The position numbers were made by a program, and so were the translations under genes. A stretch of DNA of 64,000 nt from assembly GCF_027627455.1 (NCBI RefSeq), contig NZ_CP115483.1:5208001-5272000 (forward strand), written 5' to 3'. A model generated the notes under the pieces. That model was not told where the DNA came from and searched no databases. It saw only the letters and a program-made list of their open reading frames with translations. Position 1 is the first letter of the stretch. Every line of letters starts with the position of its first letter. Below are positions 25,827 through 34,397 of the stretch, one piece after another. Origin of the DNA: Sphingobacterium sp. SYP-B4668. GTDB taxonomy: Bacteria > Bacteroidota > Bacteroidia > Sphingobacteriales > Sphingobacteriaceae.

Positions 25827-26816
25827 TTAAATCAAGCCTTTTTGGTTCAATAGTTCAGCGATTTGAACGGCATTAGTAGCAGCTCCTTTTCTAAGATTGT
25901 CGGCCACTACCCACATATTGACAGTCTTATCTTGCGACTCATCACGACGGATACGTCCTACAAAGACCTCGTCACGTCCATGTGCATCCTTAGGCATAGG
26001 GTATGCTAGATTTGCAGGATCGTCAATTACAATAAGCCCACTTTGTGTTTCCAAAGCCGCTCTGATACCGGCTAAATCAAATTCGTTTTCAAACTCGATG
26101 TTAAGAGACTCAGAGTGACCTCCCACTACAGGAATACGCACAGTCGTCGCTGTCACACGAATACTATCATCTTGCATAATCTTATTCGTCTCCTGAATCA
26201 TCTTCATTTCTTCCTTGGTATATCCATTATCTTGGAAAACATCAATATGCGGAATTACGTTCAAATCGATTTGGTATGGATAAGCTTTCTCACCATCTAT
26301 CCCTGCACGTTCATCATTCAACTGTTGCACAGCTTTAACCCCCGTACCGGTTACCGATTGATAAGTTGACACCACAACGCGTTTTACCTTATACTTATCA
26401 TGTAGAGGCTTCAATGCAACTACCATTTGGATAGTCGAGCAATTTGGATTTGCAATAATTTTATCATCTGCAGTCAACACGTCTCCGTTAACTTCCGGGA
26501 CAACGAGTTTTTTTGTTGCATCCATCCGCCAAGCAGACGAATTGTCGATAACGGTAATTCCCGCTGCTGCAAACTTAGGTGCAAATTCAGTAGAGGTACC
26601 TCCTCCAGCTGAAAAAAGAGCCACGTCAGGTTTCATCGCAATAGCCTCTTCAGCGGTCACAACTTCGTACTTCTTACCCTTAAACTCAATCTGCTTACCC
26701 TTACTCTTCTCTGAAGCGACGGGGATCAAAGTGGTTACCGGGAAATTACGCTCTGCCAGAACTGTTAAGATTTCTGACCCAACAAGACCTGTTGCGCCAA
26801 CTACTGCAACTTTCAT
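25827..26816 (-). CDS. asd: aspartate-semialdehyde dehydrogenase
   Basis: The enzyme reduces aspartyl phosphate to aspartate semialdehyde with NADPH, supplying lysine, diaminopimelate, methionine and threonine pathways. The 329-residue protein has the nucleotide-binding start VAVVGATGLVGSEIL, the phosphate-binding SAGGGTS, the active-site Cys126 in NPNCSTIQMV, the QSVTGTG segment, and His234 in VVGGHSESL. Length is normal for the family. It is monocistronic, between a dedicated terminator and a divergent lamin-tail gene. On the minus strand TATGTTTG at 26894-26887 is a possible -7 box, giving a leader of about 65 bases. Confidence 0.97.
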   Translation of the reverse strand: MKVAVVGATGLVGSEILTVLAERNFPVTTLIPVASEKSKGKQIEFKGKKYEVVTAEEAIAMKPDVALFSAGGGTSTEFAPKFAAAGITVIDNSSAWRMDATKKLVVPEVNGDVLTADDKIIANPNCSTIQMVVALKPLHDKYKVKRVVVSTYQSVTGTGVKAVQQLNDERAGIDGEKAYPYQIDLNVIPHIDVFQDNGYTKEEMKMIQETNKIMQDDSIRVTATTVRIPVVGGHSESLNIEFENEFDLAGIRAALETQSGLIVIDDPANLAYPMPKDAHGRDEVFVGRIRRDESQDKTVNMWVVADNLRKGAATNAVQIAELLNQKGLI

Positions 26817-26886
26817 AATAATGTGTTCTTTTTTAAATGTTATAAAATCTATTAATTTTTACTTAACTTGGTTCTTTGTCCAATCC

Positions 26887-26894
26887 CAAACATA
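26887..26894 (-). promoter_or_regulatory. possible -7 box of asd
   Basis: Reads TATGTTTG on the minus strand, matching TAnnTTTG, 71 bases before the asd ATG. The nearest TTG-containing element (CTTTGG) lies closer than the usual spacing. Confidence 0.35.
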
Positions 26895-26973
26895 CAAATT
26901 TAGCCGAACCAAAGCTATATATATTTTAATTTTTTCAACTTTTCAGGAGCAATATTGAGAATTTTGACATAAT

Positions 26974-28803
26974 ATGAACGGTACAATAGAAATAACTCAA
27001 GACTTTAGAAGTTCTCTGCTTATTATCCTATCTTTCATACTCGCGAGTATCGCCCAAGCCCAAGAAAAATTACATCCTGATAAATTGTTTATCAATAGCC
27101 TCTTTCAAGATGATTTTGAGAACCCTTCACTGGACAAGTGGTCGTCGCCAGGAGCCTACACCGTTATTAGTAAGATGCTAAGAGTCCGTAATAATTCATC
27201 TTCTCCGACCCATATCAAGAGTAAAATAGTACCAGCCTACGGCATGATGTATGAATTAGGTTTTAGTACAGAAATACCCCTAACCTCCTCAACCTTTTTT
27301 AGATTTTATCTCTCCGCTGACAACCTTTCGTTAACGAACGACCATCAGGGCTATCACTTACAGGTAGATGGAGCCTCGGGACTTCATACCTATAAGCTTT
27401 ATCGTCAACAACATACGTCCAGAACCTTGATTTTCCAAAGTAGACCGATACCCAGCCCGCCCGGCGTACTTTCTGCCCAACTAAAAATTAGTAGGGACCA
27501 GCTGGGATATTGGAAAATCCTAGTCAAAACACCAGCCGATCGAGAGTATGTCCCGCTCTCAAACTTCACGGAGCACACCCTTACCCAAGACCTCTCCTAT
27601 CCATTGCATCCCTACATTGCACTATCCAACCATTTTATCCCAGAACATCGCTCCTCCCTAAGCTATCATTACATCCGCATAAGCCCTTATTCTTCCGAAA
27701 ACACCATGACACTTCATAAAGCTGAGGTCATTAAGGAAGATGAAATCCTACTGACCTTTTCTGATTTTTTGGATAGTACACAAATGAAAAGTCCATCCCA
27801 TTATCAACTCTCCCCCGCAATTCCCGTCAATCGCATCCACGTGCAAGATTCGACCGTGCGGTTATCGCTAGACAAACAGCTAGATAGACAAGGGGTACAG
27901 CTTCGTATTAAAGATGTAACCCAATTCACTGGACTCACCTTTGCCTTAGATAGTATCATTAAACTATCTTATACCCCTCCTTACCATGCACAACTAGGCG
28001 ATATTATCATAAATGAAGTTCTTTTCAACCCTCGACAAGGCGGTGTAGATTTCGTAGAAATCTATAACAACAGCGCTCAGGAAATAGATCTCACCAACTG
28101 GACTTTAGGAAAGTATGCGATAGTTGATACCATACACCGAATACCGAGCGGAAGCTATCGTTATATCACGACCAACACGGCTACCATTCAACAACACTAC
28201 CCAAATGCTCCGGAAGAGAATGCGATTCAGCTTGCCCAAATGCCTTCCTATCCCAATGAAAGAGGAACCGTCACCCTATATTACCAAAATAGGATGATTG
28301 ACAGTTTGAACTATTCGCATGACATGCACGCGCCTTTTGTAAGCAATCCCAAAGGAATATCTTTGGAGCGGGAATCTTCAACTCAACCAACCAATGCTCC
28401 TGGAAATTTTCGCTCTTCGGCCACAATTGGTGACGGAGCGACCCCCGGTTACAAAAATTCGCACGCAGATGCCAATTATTTCAAAAAAAATACTTTTTTT
28501 CTGAGCACTCGAACATTCTCTCCTGATGGGGATAGTCGAGAAGATTTGCTCGAAATAAACTATGAAATAATGACGCCCAATGCGATGATAAACATGACTG
28601 TCTTCAATGATAAAGGAAGAATAATCAATCGATTGATACGAAATAAAAGTATCGTTTCTTCGGGCACGATACACTGGGATGGACGAGATGAAAACAGTCA
28701 GTTGTCCGCTCCTGGCATCTATCTTTATATGATCGAATTATATGACAATCAAGGCCTCCTGAGGACTTTTAGAGGGAGTTTTGTGCTTGCATCCACCCAG
28801 TAA
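26974..28803 (+). CDS. secreted lamin-tail-domain protein with C-terminal FlgD-like Ig domain
   Basis: The 609-residue protein has a signal peptide near residues 12-30 (SLLIILSFILASIAQAQ). An N-terminal beta-sandwich region (about 45-230) resembles a concanavalin-like fold, and an Ig-like segment follows at about 240-335. Residues about 345-480 hold a lamin-tail domain (GDIIINEVLFNPRQGGVDFVEIYNNS, IDLTNWTLGK). The final 100 residues have the FlgD-like pattern FSPDGDSREDLLEINYEI ... GTIHWDGRDENSQLSAPGIYLYMIELYD often seen at C-termini of Bacteroidota secreted proteins. I infer export to the cell surface or medium; no enzyme motif is visible. The next gene's promoter begins a few bases after this stop. 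Confidence 0.82.
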   Translation: MNGTIEITQDFRSSLLIILSFILASIAQAQEKLHPDKLFINSLFQDDFENPSLDKWSSPGAYTVISKMLRVRNNSSSPTHIKSKIVPAYGMMYELGFSTEIPLTSSTFFRFYLSADNLSLTNDHQGYHLQVDGASGLHTYKLYRQQHTSRTLIFQSRPIPSPPGVLSAQLKISRDQLGYWKILVKTPADREYVPLSNFTEHTLTQDLSYPLHPYIALSNHFIPEHRSSLSYHYIRISPYSSENTMTLHKAEVIKEDEILLTFSDFLDSTQMKSPSHYQLSPAIPVNRIHVQDSTVRLSLDKQLDRQGVQLRIKDVTQFTGLTFALDSIIKLSYTPPYHAQLGDIIINEVLFNPRQGGVDFVEIYNNSAQEIDLTNWTLGKYAIVDTIHRIPSGSYRYITTNTATIQQHYPNAPEENAIQLAQMPSYPNERGTVTLYYQNRMIDSLNYSHDMHAPFVSNPKGISLERESSTQPTNAPGNFRSSATIGDGATPGYKNSHADANYFKKNTFFLSTRTFSPDGDSREDLLEINYEIMTPNAMINMTVFNDKGRIINRLIRNKSIVSSGTIHWDGRDENSQLSAPGIYLYMIELYDNQGLLRTFRGSFVLASTQ

Positions 28804-28808
28804 ATTTC

Positions 28809-28838
28809 TTGACAAAGGAAACAAAATGAGTATCTTTG
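28809..28838 (+). promoter_or_regulatory. Bacteroidota promoter directly before the threonine dehydrogenase
   Basis: TTG (28809-28811, within TTGAC) and TATCTTTG (28831-28838) match both consensus elements with a 19-base spacer. The ATG chosen for the next gene begins only five bases after the -7 box, which implies little or no leader. Confidence 0.65.
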
Positions 28839-28843
28839 CAGCA

Positions 28844-29791
28844 ATGAAAGATCGCGTAATAATTATTGGTGCCAACGGTCAAATAGGGACCGAGTTGGCC
28901 CTGGCATTGAGAGGGAAATTTGGATACGAAAATGTAATCACTTCAGATATACGAGCGCCGAAAACACTGGCTGAAAATGAAGTTTTCGAGACCATCAACG
29001 TATTGGACAAAGAAGCCCTCAGTGCACTATTTGATAAATACCAACCGACTCAAATTTATCTCCTTGCGGCAATGCTTTCAGCAACAGGCGAGCAATATCC
29101 GCAGAAAGCTTGGGATCTCAATATGAACGGACTCTTAAACGTACTAGACCTCTCATTACAACATAAAATTAATCGTGTTTTTTGGCCAAGTTCCATCGCT
29201 GTATTTGGTCCACATTCACCTAAGACTGATACCCCGCAATTTTGCACAATGGACCCCAATAGCATTTATGGAATTAGTAAGCTTGCGGGAGAGCGTCTAT
29301 GCGAATATTACCACGAAAAATTTGGGCTTGATGTAAGAAGCGTACGCTATCCTGGAATCATTTCGTGGAAAACCGAACCAGGAGGAGGTACGACAGACTA
29401 TGCCGTACACATCTTCTTTGAAGCATTGAAGAACGGCACCTATGAGAGCTTTCTTTCAGAGAACACGGCCTTACCAATGCTCTATATGGAAGATGCCATT
29501 AGAGGCACCCTAGCATTAATGGACACACCAGCGGACCAATTGACAATCCGTTCAAGTTACAATTTAGCGGGTATCAGCTTCACTCCAAAGATGATTGCTG
29601 AAGAAATTAAAAAAATTCTTCCTAATTTTACGATTACTTACGCCGCGCATGACCCTCGTCAAGCCATAGCAGACTCTTGGCCTGCAAGCATTGACGATTC
29701 ATCTGCCCGTAAAGATTGGGGATGGACGCCTAAATTCGATTTAACCGAAATGACGGCTGACATGCTCCAAAACCTTAAAAACAAATCATAA
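28844..29791 (+). CDS. L-threonine 3-dehydrogenase, extended SDR type
   Basis: The enzyme oxidises L-threonine to 2-amino-3-ketobutyrate with NAD. The 315-residue protein starts MKDRVIIIGANGQIGTEL (nucleotide-binding G-x2-G-x2-G) and has the segments LLAAMLSATGEQ, AWDLNMNG, FWPSSIAVFGP, the catalytic YGISK, RYPGIISW, GGGTTDYAVHIF and DSWPASIDDS. These match the SDR-type threonine dehydrogenase described in Cytophaga and Flavobacterium rather than generic sugar epimerases. The frame extends 21 codons upstream, but the promoter at 28809-28838 lies within that extension and the family starts here. A YebC-family gene begins 5 bases after the stop. Confidence 0.9.
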   Translation: MKDRVIIIGANGQIGTELALALRGKFGYENVITSDIRAPKTLAENEVFETINVLDKEALSALFDKYQPTQIYLLAAMLSATGEQYPQKAWDLNMNGLLNVLDLSLQHKINRVFWPSSIAVFGPHSPKTDTPQFCTMDPNSIYGISKLAGERLCEYYHEKFGLDVRSVRYPGIISWKTEPGGGTTDYAVHIFFEALKNGTYESFLSENTALPMLYMEDAIRGTLALMDTPADQLTIRSSYNLAGISFTPKMIAEEIKKILPNFTITYAAHDPRQAIADSWPASIDDSSARKDWGWTPKFDLTEMTADMLQNLKNKS

Positions 29792-29796
29792 AAAAA

Positions 29797-30522
29797 ATGG
29801 GAAGAGCTTTTGAATTTAGAAAGGAGCGCAAATTTAAACGCTGGGCTAAAATGGCCGTCCAATTTACGCGTTTAGGAAAAGAAATTGCTATCGCAGTAAA
29901 AGAAGGCGGACCTCACCCAGAAAGCAACTCACGCTTACGTACAGCAATTCAAAATGGTAAAGCGGTCAACATGCCGAAAGACCGTATAGAAGCTGCAATC
30001 AAGCGTGCATCCGAAAAAGATGCAAAGGGATACGAAGAGTATGTCTATGAAGGATATGGACCACATGGTGTTCCAATATTAATCGAAACCGCAACCGATA
30101 ATACCAACAGAACTGTTGCCAATATTCGCAGTTATTTCACAAAAGCTGGCGGCACTTTGGGGAAAACGGGGTCTTTGGACTTTATTTTTAATCGAAAATC
30201 AATTTTTAGATTCGACGCACAGGAGCATTTGGATGTAGAGGAGCTCGAGCTGGAATTGATAGACGGTGGGCTGGAAGAACTATATCTCGAGTCAGATGAA
30301 GAAGGTAATGACGTTGTCGTCGTACAGACCTCCTTCGAAGACTTCGGCAATATGCAGCGGTTGCTTGAAGAAAAAGGAATTGAAATAAAATCTGCAAAAT
30401 TAGAACGCATCGCCCTATCTCATTCCCAAATTTCGGAAGAAGACGCCGTCGATGTCATCAAATTAATCGACAAGATCGAAGAAGATGATGATGTACAGGC
30501 TGTATATCACAATATGGAATAG
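29797..30522 (+). CDS. YebC/PmpR (TACO1) family protein
   Basis: The 241-residue protein shows the family's opening MGRAFEFRKERKFKRWAKMAVQFTRLGKEI, followed by GGPHPESNSRLRTAIQNGKAVNMPKDRIEAAIKRA, YEGYGPHGVPILIE and FTKAGGTLGKTGSLDFIF. Family members were first described as DNA-binding regulators. More recent work links several to translation of proline-rich stretches, and the mitochondrial TACO1 is a translational activator. Which applies here is not known. It probably shares the threonine dehydrogenase transcript (gap 5 bases) and ends at a terminator. An unusually acidic C-terminal region (residues about 135-165) is normal for the family. Confidence 0.93.
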   Translation: MGRAFEFRKERKFKRWAKMAVQFTRLGKEIAIAVKEGGPHPESNSRLRTAIQNGKAVNMPKDRIEAAIKRASEKDAKGYEEYVYEGYGPHGVPILIETATDNTNRTVANIRSYFTKAGGTLGKTGSLDFIFNRKSIFRFDAQEHLDVEELELELIDGGLEELYLESDEEGNDVVVVQTSFEDFGNMQRLLEEKGIEIKSAKLERIALSHSQISEEDAVDVIKLIDKIEEDDDVQAVYHNME

Positions 30523-30543
30523 TATAAGGTGCGAAGCCTACAT

Positions 30544-30585
30544 GTAATAAGGAAAGAGGGACTATTCCCTCTTTTTTCTTATTAC
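30544..30585 (+). terminator. intrinsic terminator after the YebC-family gene
   Basis: GTAATAAG, AAAGAGGG and CCCTCTTT, TTATTAC pair around the loop ACTATT, with a T-rich descending side (TTTTTT). It begins 22 bases after the stop codon. Confidence 0.85.
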
Positions 30586-30680
30586 ATTGTTCATTTCCGA
30601 CATTCAAAAGAAGATAAGCTGGCCATGAGGGCTTTATCATCTTGACAAAAAAGGATACATTTGTATAAACACTCTTTCAT

Positions 30681-31883
30681 ATGACTTTTGAAGACTTTTT
30701 TATTAAGAAGAACATTGATCTCAACGCTTTGAAGCGCGCTGATGCCATTCTCTATGATGAGTTTCAAAAGCACTATGCCCTAATGGGCGAAAAGAGTTTT
30801 GATCACACCAAAAAATTTTGGTTCAATCGACTTCGAAAAGATTACAAACTGCTAGAATCTACAGCGCAGCAACCGCTTTCTAAGAATACAACGGTACCGA
30901 TAGCGCAAGCGGAGGAACAAGTAGCAACGACGACTTCCACTGCACCAAAGCCTGCAGGATTCCAACCTCGATTCAAAGCTGGAGCCACCAGTGTCCCTAA
31001 ACAAGAGGAAAAAACAGACAATACCCAACAGGCACCGGCAGAAAGCAACATACCAGCTGAACCAACGCAGCAGACTGCCAAACCGACCGGCTTCAAACCT
31101 CGGTTCAAGGCTGGTGCAACCACTGTCAATAAACAAGGGGATAAAACAGACAATACCCAACAGGCACCGACAGAAAGCAACATACCAGCGGAGCCAACGC
31201 AGCAAGCTGCCAAACCGAACGGCTTCAAACCTCGGTTCAAGGCTGGAGCCACCACTGTCGATAAACAAGGGGATAAAACAGACAACACCCAACAGAAGCC
31301 AACAGAAAACAACATACCAGCGGAGCCAACGCAGCAAGCTGCCAAACCGAACGGCTTCAAACCTCGGTTCAAAGCTGGAGCCACCACTGTCAATAAACAA
31401 GAGGATAAAACAGACAACACTCAACAGGCACCGGCAGAAAGCAACATACCAGCGGAGCCAACGCAGCAAGCTGCCAAACCGACCGGCTTCAAACCTAGGT
31501 TCAAGGCTGGAGCCACCACTGTCAATAAACAACAGGATAAAACCGATAGTATAGAGGACGCAACACCTCCAATATCTGCAAACCCGAGTAATGAAGTCGT
31601 CTCTCCTTCCTCTTCCCAACCCCCAAAGCCCCTTGGTTTCAAGCCCAAATTCAAAGCAGGAGCCACTAAGGCTCAGCCAGCTGTCCTCCCTGAATCTGCT
31701 ATAGACCCTGATGCTATGACTTCAGCAGATTCTGGCAGTACAACCTTGGACAAATCGGCAAACGAAAATCCAAAAGACGCCGAGAAGTCCACATCAACCA
31801 GCCCTTTAGGCTTTAAACCACGTTTCAGGGCCGGCATTACCAAAATTGACAAGTCTAATGAAGATTCTTCATCGGAAGATTGA
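30681..31883 (+). CDS. repeat protein with seven GF-x-P-x-F-x-AG motifs
   Basis: The 400-residue protein has a charged helical N-terminal domain (about residues 1-60, MTFEDFFIKKNIDLNALKRA) and then a low-complexity region. The motif GFKPRFKAGAT recurs seven times; the first copy reads GFQPRFKAGAT. Between copies 1 and 5 the unit is 44 residues (132 bases), with the sequence KTDNTQQAP, ESNIPAEPTQQ and AKP linking them. The last two copies have diverged, longer linkers. There is no signal peptide or membrane helix. The linkers are Gln, Pro, Thr and Glu rich and probably disordered, while the basic GFKPRFKAG motif may bind a partner such as nucleic acid or a folded domain. I recognise no family. 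It stands between a terminator and the DeoR gene. Confidence 0.85.
   Translation: MTFEDFFIKKNIDLNALKRADAILYDEFQKHYALMGEKSFDHTKKFWFNRLRKDYKLLESTAQQPLSKNTTVPIAQAEEQVATTTSTAPKPAGFQPRFKAGATSVPKQEEKTDNTQQAPAESNIPAEPTQQTAKPTGFKPRFKAGATTVNKQGDKTDNTQQAPTESNIPAEPTQQAAKPNGFKPRFKAGATTVDKQGDKTDNTQQKPTENNIPAEPTQQAAKPNGFKPRFKAGATTVNKQEDKTDNTQQAPAESNIPAEPTQQAAKPTGFKPRFKAGATTVNKQQDKTDSIEDATPPISANPSNEVVSPSSSQPPKPLGFKPKFKAGATKAQPAVLPESAIDPDAMTSADSGSTTLDKSANENPKDAEKSTSTSPLGFKPRFRAGITKIDKSNEDSSSED
30957..31484 (+). repeat. four tandem 132-base coding repeats
   Basis: Units begin at 30957, 31089, 31221 and 31353, each encoding 44 residues starting with GF(K/Q)PRFKAGA. A fifth, partial unit begins at 31485. Units 2-4 are nearly identical in DNA, which points to recent duplication or ongoing copy-number change. 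Because 132 is divisible by three, other frames also stay open. Confidence 0.92.
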
Positions 31884-31901
31884 TTTTTTCGTGAAAAAAT
31901 C
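31882..31901. terminator. AT-rich hairpin after the repeat protein
   Basis: GATTTTTTC and GAAAAAATC pair around GT, starting within the stop codon of the repeat protein gene. It has few G-C pairs and no following T run, so it is a weak terminator or processing hairpin at best. Confidence 0.3.
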
Positions 31902-31950
31902 TAGAATACAAAGAAAAGCTTTAACTTTATAACAATAATCAGCTATAAAT

Positions 31951-32694
31951 ATGTTAAAAGAAGAAAGACAAGCCTACATTATACATCAAATCAATCTCCA
32001 TAATAAGGTATTATCTTCGGACCTGAGTGTCCAATTAAATGTATCTGAGGATACTATTCGTCGGGATTTGAACGAACTTGCAGAAAATGGACAGGTGTTG
32101 AAAGTTTATGGAGGAGCTCTTTCCAAGTCCTTTCAATTTCCTTTTCAAGATGGGAATGTGTATGCTAAAGAGTCAAAAAAAGGCATCGCACGCAAAACTA
32201 TCTCACTCATCCAGAATGGAATGACGGTACTTGTAGGAGGAGGCACCACCGTAATCGAATTGGCTCGAATTATCCCAGAAGATATACAATGCACTTTTTT
32301 TACAATTAGTCCTCTTGTGGCGCTAGAATTGGCAGAAAAAGAGAATATAGAAGTTATTTTAGTAGGTGGTAAGCTTTCCAGAAACACGAATATTGTGACA
32401 GGAGCACAAGTCATCAATGAGCTATCCGAAATCAAGGTCGATCTTTGTATTTTGGGGACTAATAGTCTATCAATAGATGATGGTATTACAGATTCCGACT
32501 GGGAAGTCGTTCAAATCAAACGTGCGATGATTAAATGCTCCCATAAAGTTGCCATCTTGAGTATTGCTGAAAAACTAAATTCAAATCAAAAAATGAAAGT
32601 TGCACCTTTACGAGATGTCTCTTTCCTAGTCACTGATTTAGACCCAGCGCATCCATCTTTAAAAGAATTTAACAAAACGATTAAGGTAATCTAA
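31951..32694 (+). CDS. DeoR/GlpR family transcriptional regulator
   Basis: The 247-residue protein has the DeoR HTH at residues about 4-58 (ERQAYIIHQINLHNKVLSSDLSVQLNVSEDTIRRDLNELAENGQVLKVYGGAL). The C-terminal DeoRC sensor domain shows QNGMTVLVGGGTTVIELARII, VILVGGKLSRNTNIVTG and VDLCILGTNSLSIDDGITDSDWE, which resembles the ISOCOT sugar-phosphate binding fold. Such proteins usually repress sugar or amino-sugar catabolic genes and respond to phosphorylated sugars. The neighbouring polysaccharide operon begins 263 bases downstream. No target is evident locally. nagA in the window would be a possible distant target, but nothing in the sequence shows it. Confidence 0.9.
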   Translation: MLKEERQAYIIHQINLHNKVLSSDLSVQLNVSEDTIRRDLNELAENGQVLKVYGGALSKSFQFPFQDGNVYAKESKKGIARKTISLIQNGMTVLVGGGTTVIELARIIPEDIQCTFFTISPLVALELAEKENIEVILVGGKLSRNTNIVTGAQVINELSEIKVDLCILGTNSLSIDDGITDSDWEVVQIKRAMIKCSHKVAILSIAEKLNSNQKMKVAPLRDVSFLVTDLDPAHPSLKEFNKTIKVI

Positions 32695-32704
32695 CGCAAC
32701 GCAG

Positions 32705-32741
32705 ATATTTCAAGCTCAAGAATGACATTGGCTTGAAATAT
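32705..32741. other. 11-base perfect hairpin downstream of the DeoR gene
   Basis: ATATTTCAAGC (32705-32715) and GCTTGAAATAT (32731-32741) pair exactly around a 15-base loop, 10 bases after the DeoR stop. There is no clear T run after it, so termination is only one possibility. Confidence 0.45.
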
Positions 32742-32957
32742 TGCGACCAATCCAGGGGCCATCATTCAAAGAAAGGAATTAGAGATTTTAAAAGACAAGA
32801 TTCGCAACGAAAACGAATGGTATCAACAAAGGGAAAGAAAATATATCCGAATAGGCTCGTCCATTCTTTGTATTAAAACCGTTTCCACATCGAAAATGAC
32901 TCCTCTCTTTTTCGACAAGCCTCTCCTTGTGTTTATTTGTGTTTAGCGGGAAAGATA

Positions 32958-34397
32958 ATGTCTACAAAAAAAAGTGCAATTTCGGGAATTTTTTGGACGT
33001 TGATAGATGCTTTACTTATCAAGGGAGTTGGCTTTGTAACCACCTTGATATTAACAGACTTGCTGTCACCCGATGATTACGGTCTGATTGGGATGATTAT
33101 AGTTTTTGTATTAGTCGGCAACTCCTTTGTCGAGAGCGGAATGACCGCTTCACTTATTCGGACTAAAAATGCAGACTCTGCAGATTATTCCACTGTGTTT
33201 TTTCTCAGCCTATTCAGTGCAATAGTAATCTACGCTATTCTTTTTTTTGCAGCACCACTCGTTTCCACTTTTTACGACAAGGATATTCTAACGCCTATCC
33301 TTAGGTGGTACGGCCTCACCTTTATAATCTCCGCCTTCTCTTCCGTCCAATTGACCATGATGACAGCCAAAATGGAGTTCAAGAAGATTACAAAGCTAAA
33401 TATACCAGGAGCGGTCCTTGGAGCAATAGTTGGTATCACGATGGGTTATCTTGGATATGGTGTATGGTCATTAGCAGCCATGTTTCTAGTCACACAAGTC
33501 GTGCAGACCATCTTTTTTTGGTCTTTTTCAGATTGGCATCCAAACTTAATCTTCTCGAAAGAAAAAGCAAAATTCCACTATATATTTGGCTACAAACTAA
33601 TGTTATCAGGACTTTTGAACACCGTCTTTAACAATATTTACAACATTATTATTGGCAAGTTCTATTCCATAACTTTACTTGGTTACTTCGAGCGATCAAG
33701 AACCTTCAACGAGTACCCCACCAACATTATCACTTCCATCGTCTCCAAGGTGACTTATCCGCTCCTTGCCAATATAAAGAATAATCGAGAGGAACTATCC
33801 AATGCTTATCAAAAGATATTGGGACTCTCCTTTTTCATTACCGCCCCTCTCATGTTTGGTTTAGCGGCAGTCGCCCATCCCCTATTTCAATTATTATTCA
33901 ATGACAAGTGGCTACCAGCTGTCCCCTACTTTCAAATCATAAGTTTAGCAAGCATGTTTTACCCGATTCACTCCATCAATCTGAATGTGCTGAAGGTATT
34001 CGGTAGGACAGACTTATTCTTAAAATTAGAAGTTATCAAAAAGATTATAACTGTAGTCGTCATTGTACTCTCCATACCTTTTGGAGTGATGGGGCTCGTC
34101 TGGAGCAGCGTCATCCTATCTGTCATTGCCCTACTTATCAATACGCACTACAGTGCAAGCATGATTGGTTATTCTACCCAAAGGCAACTTTTGGATATGC
34201 TCCCCACTCTTGTACTGTCCGCTCTATTGTATGGCCTTGTATCCTTGACAATATATTTTCTGTCCGATTCGCCTTTAATATTACAGATTTTAGTTAGTTT
34301 TATACTCGCTATTACTTTTTATGTTGGTGCAAATTTTGCGTTCAAAACACCATCATTTATGTTTGCGCTCAAATTAGTTAAAGAATACAAGCCATGA
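32958..34397 (+). CDS. polysaccharide flippase, MOP superfamily (Wzx-like)
   Basis: The 479-residue protein has about 14 hydrophobic helices and the Polysacc_synt opening KKSAISGIFWTLIDALLIKGVGFVTTLILTDLLSPDDYGLIGM, typical of lipid-linked oligosaccharide flippases of the WzxC/TuaB type. It would move an undecaprenyl-linked repeat unit across the inner membrane. I use ATG at 32958; a TTG seven codons upstream is in frame. It opens a seven-gene run and its end overlaps the aminotransferase start in ATGA. The 263-base gap upstream contains a hairpin and a possible gene remnant. Confidence 0.92.
   Translation: MSTKKSAISGIFWTLIDALLIKGVGFVTTLILTDLLSPDDYGLIGMIIVFVLVGNSFVESGMTASLIRTKNADSADYSTVFFLSLFSAIVIYAILFFAAPLVSTFYDKDILTPILRWYGLTFIISAFSSVQLTMMTAKMEFKKITKLNIPGAVLGAIVGITMGYLGYGVWSLAAMFLVTQVVQTIFFWSFSDWHPNLIFSKEKAKFHYIFGYKLMLSGLLNTVFNNIYNIIIGKFYSITLLGYFERSRTFNEYPTNIITSIVSKVTYPLLANIKNNREELSNAYQKILGLSFFITAPLMFGLAAVAHPLFQLLFNDKWLPAVPYFQIISLASMFYPIHSINLNVLKVFGRTDLFLKLEVIKKIITVVVIVLSIPFGVMGLVWSSVILSVIALLINTHYSASMIGYSTQRQLLDMLPTLVLSALLYGLVSLTIYFLSDSPLILQILVSFILAITFYVGANFAFKTPSFMFALKLVKEYKP

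Noticed and set aside
28781..28843. 21-residue extension of the threonine dehydrogenase
   Set aside because: It overlaps the preceding gene and contains the promoter elements; the conserved nucleotide-binding start begins at 28844.
30842..31619. Long antisense and out-of-frame ORFs across the repeat protein gene
   Set aside because: They are by-products of a repeat length divisible by three, which keeps several frames open. Their products are low-complexity mirror translations.
32905..32957. TTG start for the flippase
   Set aside because: The ATG seven codons downstream gives the normal N-terminus, and the extra residues (MCLAGKI) add nothing recognisable.
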